A stretch of 9,846 nucleotides of DNA. Source: SAR86 cluster bacterium. GTDB taxonomy: Bacteria; Pseudomonadota; Gammaproteobacteria; Pseudomonadales; Azotimanducaceae. Below are positions 1-6,574 of the stretch, one piece after another. Both the position numbers and the translations under genes were made by a program. The stretch lies in NCBI GenBank assembly GCA_013204195.1, contig JABMOJ010000145.1, forward strand, positions 1 through 9,846, written 5' to 3'. Within the stretch, counting starts at the first letter, position 1, and every line of letters begins with the position of its first letter. The notes beneath the pieces were generated by a model. That model did not search any database. It saw only the letters and a list, made by a program, of their open reading frames with translations, and was not told the origin of the DNA.

Positions 1-1
1 C

Positions 2-961
2 ACTCAGGGTAACGCTGAACTAGCGATAAATGCCCTGTCGACACTCATCGCTATTCGACCTGATAACCCTGAGTATCGATCAGATTTGATCAGAGCCGAA
101 AACCTCGACCAGGTCCTTGCATGGCTACGCCAGGCTCAGACTGCGGAGCGCGAACAGGCGTGGCAGGACGCTCTGGCGTTGTATCAGCAGGCACAGACTC
201 TGGATAACGCATCTCAGGAGGCGCGAGCAGGCATCATACGAACCACTGATACTTTGACCCGACTGCGCTTTAACGAGACCATGTCACGGGCTTTTATTCG
301 ACTTGAACAGGGCGACCTGACAGGTGCACGACAAGCATTCGCTGTAGCTCAAACCCTATTCCCCGCAGCTACGGAACCCCAGGACGGGCTACTGCAAGTT
401 CGCCTGCTGGAGCGAAGCCAACAGATCAACGCCTTAAGCCTAAAGGCAGAGCAAGCGATGGCCCATGAAACCTGGTCAATGGCGGTTCTGCAATTTGAAC
501 AGATGCTCGCCCTGGAACCCGGACTATTAGCTGCGAGCGCTGGCCTCGAGCAAGCCCGGCAACGTCTGGCACTGGACCAGACCCTTGAGTATTATCTCAA
601 GGCGCCCGAGCACATGCGCCTTGACCCGGCGTTGACTAAGGCCCGGCAGGCGCTGATCCGTGCCGCGGGGCTGGCGAATCAGGGGCCGCTGCTCCAACGA
701 CAAATCAATGAACTTTCACTCCGCATCGCACAAGCAAGGATTCCATTGCCCGTTGTCGTACAGTCCGATAACAATACCGATATCACGGTTTACCAGACCA
801 GCCATTTGGGTGCCTTCATGAAACGCGAATTGGCACTCGTGCCCGGCACCTATACCGTGGTTGGCCGGCGACCAGGCTACCGAGACGTCAGACAGGCATT
901 TACGCTCAGTGGCGGGATGGCGCCTGTCACCATTCACCTGATTTGCGATGAGAAAATCTGA
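2..961 (+). CDS. TPR-repeat protein with C-terminal PEGA-like domain (5' partial)
   Basis: The reading frame is open back to base 2, so the TTG at 86 is not a credible start and the N-terminus lies outside the window; 319 residues are visible. Most of it is helical pairs of the TPR type, for example AWQDALALYQQAQTLD and WSMAVLQFEQMLALEP, spread over visible residues 1-215. The last ~70 residues (about 248-314) switch to beta-rich sequence ending in VPGTYTVVGRRPGYRDVR, which matches the PEGA-type carbohydrate-binding-like fold often found in envelope proteins. The TGA stop shares its A with the ATG of the next gene (TGATG), so translation is probably coupled. Whether it has a signal peptide, TM helix or an upstream enzymatic domain cannot be seen. 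A scaffold or assembly role in the envelope is inference. Family assignment is good for TPR and moderate for PEGA. Confidence 0.85.
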   Translation, partial: TQGNAELAINALSTLIAIRPDNPEYRSDLIRAENLDQVLAWLRQAQTAEREQAWQDALALYQQAQTLDNASQEARAGIIRTTDTLTRLRFNETMSRAFIRLEQGDLTGARQAFAVAQTLFPAATEPQDGLLQVRLLERSQQINALSLKAEQAMAHETWSMAVLQFEQMLALEPGLLAASAGLEQARQRLALDQTLEYYLKAPEHMRLDPALTKARQALIRAAGLANQGPLLQRQINELSLRIAQARIPLPVVVQSDNNTDITVYQTSHLGAFMKRELALVPGTYTVVGRRPGYRDVRQAFTLSGGMAPVTIHLICDEKI

Positions 962-3018
962 TGCCCTCAAGCCTTGATCCCCACCAGATTATCGAAGTCA
1001 CGCCATTTTCCCGAGCTGAGGCTGTGATCAGCCGCCGCGGGCCAGGCCTGAAACCAATACATATTGTCATCCTGTCGCTATTCGCGGCACTGACACTGGT
1101 CGCACTGTTTGTTTTCAGCGCCCGCGCCGTTCGCTTTGATCTCAGCCCCGTGGATGCGAACCTGGAAATCACCGACGGCACCTTTACCTATCTGCTGGGT
1201 GAACGCTACTTGATGTTAGCCGGCGACTACACCGTGGCAGTGACCGCTGAGGGCTACACGCCACTCAAATCAATGATTCATGTAGGCGAACTGGCCGACC
1301 AGACGATCCACCTTGAGCTGGCCAAACTGCCCGGTACGCTGACCGTCTCAACTTTACCTGAGACTCGGTCGCCGGTATTTCTCGACCAAGAACCTGTTGG
1401 CCTGACGCCTCTGACGGTGACAGACATTCAAGCTGGCAACCATAACGTCAGCGTCCGCGCCGCGCGTTTCTTGCCATTCGATACCGACGTTCACATTGAG
1501 GGCCAAGGCCTAAGTCAAAACCTGTTGGTGACATTAGTACCCGCCTGGGCACTACTGAGCCTCAGCAGCCAACCCACGGCCGCCGCCGTCAGTATCGATG
1601 GCATCGAGGTCGCTACTACGCCAGCCCGCATCGAGGTCATGCAAGGTAACCACCAGCTACTCGTTACCAGACCGGGTTTCAAGTCCTGGCAGGCTGAGGT
1701 CAACATCACGGCTCAACAGGATCAGATACTTCCGGAAATCACCCTCATGGCACAGGATGGTCAGTTATCAATCCAGTCGACGCCCTCCGCGGCGAGTGTC
1801 ACGATTGCCGATGAATATCGTGGTCAGACTCCACTCCAGCTGAGCCTGGCACCCGGAAAAACTTATGGATTGCGCCTGACAAAGCCCGGCTATGAAACCA
1901 CAGAGCGCGCTGTGACCATCGACGCTGCCAGCGACACTCAGCTCAACCTCACGCTACCACCTGTGCTGGGCATCGTCAGCCTACAGGTGAGTCCCGCCGG
2001 CGCATCTTTGGTGGTAGACGGTCAGCCACGGGGCAAAATTTTCGAGCGCCTCGAACTCAACGCCGTGCCCCATATCATCGGCATTGAATTGGCCGGCTAT
2101 CAAAGTCAGCAGATCAACGTAACACCGCAACCAGGTCAGGCCCAGCAATTCATCATTGAGCTTCTCACCGAGGCCGAGGCCAAACTCGCCTCGATGGAAC
2201 CGACCACGACCACCGCCATCGGCCAGGTACTCAAGCTCATTCAGCCTGGCGCCTTTACCATGGGCGCGAGCCGGCGCGAACCCGGCCGACGAGCGAACGA
2301 AATTGAAAAGCAGGTACAACTCAGTCGGCATTACTATATTGGTATCCATGAGGTCACCAACGCCCAGTACCAGCAATTCGACCGTCTGCACGACTCTGGG
2401 ATGCTCGGCCGAGCGCTGCTAAACGGCAATGACCGGCCGGTGGTAAACCTTGCCTGGGACGACGCTGTGGCTTTCTGCAACTGGCTGAGCCAGCAACAAG
2501 GCTTGGCTTCGGCCTATGAACTCATCGATAATCGTTGGCAGGCGGTGACGCCCATGAATAGTGGCTATCGATTACCCACCGAAGCTGAATGGATCTGGGC
2601 CAGCCGTTATGCCGCCGGACCCACGCCAACACGTTTCCCCTGGGGCGATGCTATGCCACCCGTGGCGATTGAAGCTAACTATGCGGACGAGTCTGCCAAC
2701 ACAGTGGTCGCCGATGTTCTGACCGGCTATCTCGATCATTTTCGTGGTACAGCGCCAGTGGGTAGCTTCCCGGCAAATCCCGCAGGCCTGTTTGATATGG
2801 CTGGCAACGTCTCAGAATGGATGCACGACTATTACGCCCAGGTCGAGCCCACGGCGGTGCTAGTCGATCCCAGCGGACCTATAAGTGGTGAGCGTCACGT
2901 TATTAAAGGCTCAAACTATACCCATGGACGCTTCAGCGAGTTACGCTGGACGTTTCGTGACTTTGGCCAGTCACCTCGACCGGATGTCGGGTTTCGAATC
3001 GCAAGGTATGTTGAATGA
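961..3018 (+). CDS. Membrane-anchored multi-PEGA protein with C-terminal FGE/SUMF1-like domain lacking the active-site cysteines
   Basis: The protein has 685 residues. A short cytoplasmic tail (R25, R26, K31) precedes one TM helix (about 33-53), so the rest should be periplasmic. About five beta modules of ~65-70 residues follow (roughly 57-121, 124-193, 196-263, 267-333, 337-402). They carry PEGA-style signatures such as TPLTVTDIQAGNHNVSV and QTPLQLSLAPGKTYGL followed by KPGYET. Residues ~422-685 form a formylglycine-generating-enzyme/SUMF1 fold: EVTNAQYQQF (464-473), RLPTEAEW (537-544), FPWGD (559-563), GLFDMAGNVSEW (609-620) and VGFRIAR (676-682). The segment that in active enzymes follows G-G-S-W and carries the catalytic cysteines reads KGSNYTHGRFSELRWTF and has none. 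The whole protein has one Cys (C506). It is therefore probably a binding or structural version of the fold. The ATG at 961 overlaps the previous stop by one base; a weak GAG lies 8 bases upstream. Confidence 0.92.
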   Translation: MPSSLDPHQIIEVTPFSRAEAVISRRGPGLKPIHIVILSLFAALTLVALFVFSARAVRFDLSPVDANLEITDGTFTYLLGERYLMLAGDYTVAVTAEGYTPLKSMIHVGELADQTIHLELAKLPGTLTVSTLPETRSPVFLDQEPVGLTPLTVTDIQAGNHNVSVRAARFLPFDTDVHIEGQGLSQNLLVTLVPAWALLSLSSQPTAAAVSIDGIEVATTPARIEVMQGNHQLLVTRPGFKSWQAEVNITAQQDQILPEITLMAQDGQLSIQSTPSAASVTIADEYRGQTPLQLSLAPGKTYGLRLTKPGYETTERAVTIDAASDTQLNLTLPPVLGIVSLQVSPAGASLVVDGQPRGKIFERLELNAVPHIIGIELAGYQSQQINVTPQPGQAQQFIIELLTEAEAKLASMEPTTTTAIGQVLKLIQPGAFTMGASRREPGRRANEIEKQVQLSRHYYIGIHEVTNAQYQQFDRLHDSGMLGRALLNGNDRPVVNLAWDDAVAFCNWLSQQQGLASAYELIDNRWQAVTPMNSGYRLPTEAEWIWASRYAAGPTPTRFPWGDAMPPVAIEANYADESANTVVADVLTGYLDHFRGTAPVGSFPANPAGLFDMAGNVSEWMHDYYAQVEPTAVLVDPSGPISGERHVIKGSNYTHGRFSELRWTFRDFGQSPRPDVGFRIARYVE

Positions 3019-3323
3019 TGCAACGACGGCTACTACGGGCAGGACTGGGATGGACAGGGCTACTCTGCGCAGAGCTACTGCTGGGACTAGCCGCATTTGC
3101 GACTGAATTACCCGCAGTGAACAAAACCGCACCGGTTGAATCAGCCTTAACCTTTGAGCGACGAACACCGGACACCACTGTAACTAATCCAGAATCTGGG
3201 GCGGACCAAACTGGGGCGAACAACCCGAGACCAGCAAGTCCTATCATTCGAGCACTTGACGCATTTGTGCCGAGCCAGGAAGTCGATACCGATAAGGCCG
3301 TCGACTTCCCCACTAACATTTAG
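3015..3323 (+). CDS. Small secreted protein of unknown function
   Basis: The protein has 102 residues and I recognise no family. Its ATG overlaps the previous stop (ATGA, 3015-3018), and AAGGT lies 7 bases upstream, so this start is well supported; a second ATG follows immediately at 3018. The N-terminus (MMQRRLLR, then a hydrophobic stretch to about residue 29) looks like a signal peptide with a possible signal peptidase I site after A27-F-A29. The Cys at 18 lacks a proper lipobox, so a lipoprotein is less likely. The mature part (~73 residues) is low-complexity, Thr/Pro/Asn/Ala-rich and probably disordered to about residue 75. It ends in a more ordered-looking tail, ALDAFVPSQEVDTDKAVDFP. 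Its place between the PEGA/FGE-like gene and the channel gene suggests a periplasmic accessory peptide or plug, which is inference. A longer antisense frame here is judged a shadow. Confidence 0.75.
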   Translation: MMQRRLLRAGLGWTGLLCAELLLGLAAFATELPAVNKTAPVESALTFERRTPDTTVTNPESGADQTGANNPRPASPIIRALDAFVPSQEVDTDKAVDFPTNI

Positions 3324-3332
3324 GTCATTATT

Positions 3333-4127
3333 GTGCGCAAACAGTTGCCCGTTGAATTTCTCTACCAATTATTTTCGTTGATTATCGCCGCGATCCTGAT
3401 ACATAGCCTCTATGTCTCTATTGTCAGACCGAATGCCAGCGAGATCCTGCAGCTGCAGGCGATTGAAATCAACTCAAATCCTAATTACGTACCCGAGCGC
3501 TCAAGCTACGTTGTGATCAGAGACTTTGAACAAGAGACCTGCTTCATCTTGATGCTGTGGGCATTCGCATTGATGGCTTACAAGGCAAATCTCGCCCGCC
3601 AGGAACGTGACGTTTTAGGCCTGAATTTAATTCCCATTAAACAAGGCACCAGCATTCTGCCAGAAGACAGCCGCGAATATGCTCGCCCCATTCAGGCCTT
3701 GTCGGCGCGTCAACAGTCCTTTCTTTTACCTCGAGCACTGCTCACGGCACTGCACAGGTTTCGGTCGACTCGCAATATTCAAGACGTCTCCACCGCTATC
3801 CGCGCTATCTGCGCATCAGAGTCTGATCGTCTCGATTCAGAACTCTCTATGATTCGTTACATCGCCTGGGCAATACCTTCCATCGGCTTTCTCGGTACCG
3901 TCCGCGGTATCGGCCAAGCCCTGGCTCAAGCCCAGCAGGCAGCCCAGGGAAATATTGCCGGTGTCACTCAGAGTCTTGGCGTCGCCTTTAACTCGACCTT
4001 CGTGGCATTGTTGATCAGCATTATTGTGATGTTTCTTTTGCATCAGTTGCAGTTGGCTCAGGAGCGTCTGGTCTTGGATGCGGAAGCCTATTGCGACAAT
4101 CAATTGATCGGCCACCTACAAAGCTAA
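3333..4127 (+). CDS. MotA/TolQ/ExbB-family proton channel protein
   Basis: The protein has 264 residues, starting at GTG with AGG 8 bases upstream, overlapping the previous stop codon region. Four hydrophobic segments are visible: ~10-31, 67-87, 174-199 and 212-238. The last two carry the family signature: AIPSIGFLGTVRGIGQAL corresponds to the P-x-x-G-L-L-G-T-V helix of ExbB/TolQ/MotA, and SLGVAFNSTFVALLIS to the final pore-lining helix. The implied topology is N-in, with a periplasmic loop at 32-66, a cytoplasmic domain at 88-173 and a C-terminal cytoplasmic tail, as in MotA. In this family, pentamers surround a dimer of a single-TM B-subunit (MotB/ExbD/TolR) and use proton or sodium flow to drive motion. 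No classical MotB/ExbD gene is present; the two vWA proteins downstream are the likely partners (inference). It sits 9 bases after the small secreted gene and 12 bases before the next. Confidence 0.9.
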   Translation: MRKQLPVEFLYQLFSLIIAAILIHSLYVSIVRPNASEILQLQAIEINSNPNYVPERSSYVVIRDFEQETCFILMLWAFALMAYKANLARQERDVLGLNLIPIKQGTSILPEDSREYARPIQALSARQQSFLLPRALLTALHRFRSTRNIQDVSTAIRAICASESDRLDSELSMIRYIAWAIPSIGFLGTVRGIGQALAQAQQAAQGNIAGVTQSLGVAFNSTFVALLISIIVMFLLHQLQLAQERLVLDAEAYCDNQLIGHLQS

Positions 4128-4139
4128 TGGAGTCTTAAC

Positions 4140-5468
4140 TTGAACATAGGACTCATAGAAATCAACGACAGCGGCATCGATGTCAGCATTGATGGTCAAC
4201 CTGTGCTGCAGAGCCCTGGTTACGCGGTCATCGATGATCAGCGGCTATTACTGGGCACCCAGGCCATGCAACAGGCACGACTGCTGCCACGCTGGACGCA
4301 CACGCGATTCTGGCACCAATTAGACACTCAAGCTCTGGCGGCTGACCATCCCCAGGTTCGCCATAATGCGGATTTAGCATTTGCTCACTTGACGTCAATC
4401 TGGACTGCCGTTCAGGCTGACATCGACCAGGTTATTTTGGCGGTCCCGGGGGACTACTCCAGCGCGCAACTCAGCCTATTGCTGGGCATGGCTAGGGAAG
4501 CCGGATTACCGGTACGCGGCCTAGTCGACACCGCCCTGATGGCCGCTGCCGAACATCATCAAACACACCCGCTACTGCTGCTTGACATTCACCTCCACCG
4601 AGTCACCTTGAGCCTCTTACAAACCCAAGCTGGACGACGTCAGTCGACGACACAAACCTTGCCGGATACAGGCTTATATCGACTCTGGGATCGTTGGGCC
4701 AACACCATCGCCAACCAATTCATCAAGGATTCACGTTATGACCCCTTGCACTTGGCTGCCAGCGAACAGCAATTGTATGACACCATACCCCGCTGGATTA
4801 CAAGCCGTGAGCAGCTCATCGAGCCCACCTTCAACCTGACATTCGACACGGGTGTCCACCAGACCTCCGTCTCTGGCGAGCAGCTGGTAGCCGCTTGCGT
4901 CAGTCTCTACCCATCGATCATCCAGGCCGTCAATGCTCGACTCGAGCCCGGCCAACCGGCCACCTTGTTAATTTCACATCGCTTCGCGGGCTTTCCCGGA
5001 CTGCTGGATAGTCTGGCGATGCTGAGCGGTGTCACCGTCGAGAGGCTCAGCACCGATGCTGTCAGGCAGGGCATCGCCCGCCACATCGACGAAATTCTCG
5101 GCACCGATGAACAGATCCATCACGTCACCAGCTTGGCTCAGGTTGATGCTCAGGTTGATGCTGAGGTCATCGCCGTGACCCCGCTGCAGCCCAACCGCCG
5201 ACGGGCGACTCATGTGTTGTTCAACAACCACGCCTTCGCCATTGGCCCAACCCTGAAGCTCACCGACATTGATTCAGCACTATCACAAGAAGCTGCGACT
5301 GCACACAGCGGCATGCTTCAATGTCGCGCCGACCAAGTATCAATTGAAGCGGCCGGCGCTGATGCCGTGTATCTTAATCAGCAGCTGGTCGAGGGCCAGA
5401 TCCCCGTCAAACCTGGCGACCAAATAGTCCTGGGCCATCAATCCTTCACATTGATATCCATCGACTAG
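4140..5468 (+). CDS. Actin/Hsp70-like fold protein with degenerate nucleotide-binding motifs and FHA-like C-terminus
   Basis: The protein has 442 residues and no signal or TM segment, so it is cytoplasmic. The TTG start is supported by GGAG 7 bases upstream and no better in-frame start. Residues 1-~320 resemble an actin/Hsp70 ATPase domain: N-terminal strand pair GLIEINDSGIDV, then VILAVPGDYSSAQ (98-110) with an AREAGLPVRGLVDTALMAAA stretch like the Hsp70 'VPA...AAxxAGL...AA' region. The phosphate-2 loop position reads LLDIHLHRVTLSLL (147-160), not D-L-G-G-G-T. The adenosine-motif position reads LLISHRFAGFPGLL (276-289), without the usual G-G. ATP binding is therefore doubtful. Residues ~355-442 look like an FHA fold (FAIGP, ATAHSGML, VYLNQQLVEGQ, KPGDQIVLGHQSFTLI), but the usual G-R is G-P. 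The linker holds a short 12-base tandem duplication. A regulatory or scaffold role at the cytoplasmic face of the channel is inferred. Confidence 0.82.
   Translation: MNIGLIEINDSGIDVSIDGQPVLQSPGYAVIDDQRLLLGTQAMQQARLLPRWTHTRFWHQLDTQALAADHPQVRHNADLAFAHLTSIWTAVQADIDQVILAVPGDYSSAQLSLLLGMAREAGLPVRGLVDTALMAAAEHHQTHPLLLLDIHLHRVTLSLLQTQAGRRQSTTQTLPDTGLYRLWDRWANTIANQFIKDSRYDPLHLAASEQQLYDTIPRWITSREQLIEPTFNLTFDTGVHQTSVSGEQLVAACVSLYPSIIQAVNARLEPGQPATLLISHRFAGFPGLLDSLAMLSGVTVERLSTDAVRQGIARHIDEILGTDEQIHHVTSLAQVDAQVDAEVIAVTPLQPNRRRATHVLFNNHAFAIGPTLKLTDIDSALSQEAATAHSGMLQCRADQVSIEAAGADAVYLNQQLVEGQIPVKPGDQIVLGHQSFTLISID
5136..5159 (+). repeat. Two exact tandem copies of a 12-base unit inside the actin-like/FHA gene
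   Basis: GCTCAGGTTGAT occurs twice in a row (5136-5147 and 5148-5159), followed by a decayed third copy, GCTGAGGTCATC. It encodes AQVDAQVD then AEVI (residues 333-344), in the linker between the actin-like and FHA-like parts. The unit length is a multiple of three, so gain or loss of a copy keeps the frame. Confidence 0.9.
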
Positions 5469-5485
5469 GCGTCCTCGACGATACT

Positions 5486-6574
5486 ATGACAAGAAGACGC
5501 GAATTCAATGTATTCAGCCTGTCATTCCTCGACATTATGTCTTGTGGTTTCGGCGCCGTGATCCTGATTTTCGTTATCATCAATCATGGCTCAGTCGCGA
5601 CCAATCAAGGGGCGAATCTCGCGCTAACGACAGCCGCCGCAGAGTTGCAAAAGCAATTAGAAGCGGAGCAGCAACAGCTGCTCGCGATGCAGGAAAATAC
5701 GCTCCAGCTTGCCGAAAATGCGACATCTGCCGCACAGTTCAGCGCAGCGCTAAGCCATTCCATTGTTGAAATAGAAACCCGACTACAGGACGCCACAGAC
5801 TCAGCCGAGCGGCAATCTCAATTGGTTGAGGCACTCAAAATTGAGCTCGCAGCGTTGGCGCAAACCAAAACGAACAAACAGGAAACGCCAGACACGGATA
5901 CTGAGCCGGGCCCAAACCTGCGCGCCATGACCGGCGATGGACAGCGCCAATACCTCACCGGCTTGAATGTCGGTGGCCAACGTATCCTGATTTTGATCGA
6001 CTCATCCGCGAGTATGCTACACCAGCGTATCGTCAATGCGATACGATTGAGCCTGGCGCCAGATGAACAAAAGAAACTGGCACCAAAATGGCGAAGAGCG
6101 GTCAACACAGTAAATTGGATTACTGCGAATTTGCCCCAGGACGCCGAATTCTCCCTCGTGGCGTTCAATACCGAGCTCATACCCTTAATCAAGGACAATG
6201 GCTGGATCGCAACCACTGACAAATTAGCGGTGGACTTGGCCTTAGCCAATTTGTCGGCGCTGGTCCCCTCTGGCGGCACCGCGCTGTTCCCGCCATTCGA
6301 ATTCATTAATCAGCTTTCACCCCGGCCCGACAATATTTTTCTCATCGTTGACGGCTTACCGACCCAAGGAGAGACTCTGTCTAACAAAACCGTTATCAGC
6401 AGCCCCGACCGCGCCAAACTGTTCAGCGCTGCGGTGATGCAATTGCCTGCCGCCATCCCCATCAATATTATTCTTTTCCCGATGGAAGGCGATCCTTTGG
6501 CGACACCCTCTTATTGGATTTTGGCTCAAAAAACCGGCGGGTCGTTCATCAGCCCAGCCAAGGATTGGCCATAA
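5486..6574 (+). CDS. Single-TM coiled-coil vWA-domain protein (first paralogue)
   Basis: The protein has 362 residues. A basic N-terminus (MTRRRE) is followed by one TM helix (~11-33) with SLSFLDIMSCGFGA and an intramembrane Asp (D16), then a Gln/Ala/Glu-rich coiled coil (~45-125), a Pro/Thr-rich linker and a vWA domain (~160-360). The metal-ion-dependent adhesion site looks complete: D172-S-S-A-S176, a Thr in SGGTAL (T265) and D289 in VDGLPT. The basic N-terminus predicts N-in topology, with the coiled coil and vWA domain periplasmic. vWA domains bind protein ligands through a divalent cation. The TM segment resembles MotB/ExbD B-subunits, so it probably pairs with the ExbB-like protein encoded two genes upstream (inference). 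The ATG lies 17 bases after the previous stop with no clear Shine-Dalgarno. Its TAA overlaps the next ATG (TAATG). Alternative: an ordinary membrane-anchored vWA adhesion or chaperone factor. Confidence 0.9.
   Translation: MTRRREFNVFSLSFLDIMSCGFGAVILIFVIINHGSVATNQGANLALTTAAAELQKQLEAEQQQLLAMQENTLQLAENATSAAQFSAALSHSIVEIETRLQDATDSAERQSQLVEALKIELAALAQTKTNKQETPDTDTEPGPNLRAMTGDGQRQYLTGLNVGGQRILILIDSSASMLHQRIVNAIRLSLAPDEQKKLAPKWRRAVNTVNWITANLPQDAEFSLVAFNTELIPLIKDNGWIATTDKLAVDLALANLSALVPSGGTALFPPFEFINQLSPRPDNIFLIVDGLPTQGETLSNKTVISSPDRAKLFSAAVMQLPAAIPINIILFPMEGDPLATPSYWILAQKTGGSFISPAKDWP

Noticed and set aside
2933..3319. 128-residue open frame on the - strand opposite the small secreted gene
   Set aside because: The + frame has an ATGA overlap, a Shine-Dalgarno, a signal peptide and fits the operon spacing. 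The - frame has no recognisable domain and also covers the conserved end of the FGE-like domain.
3446..3459. Perfect 14-base palindrome CCTGCAGCTGCAGG
   Set aside because: It lies within the channel gene and is explained by Leu-Gln-Leu-Gln codons; there is no reason to see a regulatory site.
4935..4947. Perfect 13-base palindrome GCTCGACTCGAGC
   Set aside because: It is inside the actin-like gene, of a length expected by chance in GC-rich coding sequence.
5818..6306. 162-residue open frame on the - strand inside the first vWA gene
   Set aside because: It lies wholly opposite a convincing vWA domain and its translation shows no family or plausible membrane pattern; it is a coding shadow.
6514..6573. 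Upstream TTG start for the second vWA gene
   Set aside because: It would add 20 residues from the overlapping frame of the first vWA gene before the basic TM signature. The ATG at 6574 has a Shine-Dalgarno and TAATG coupling.
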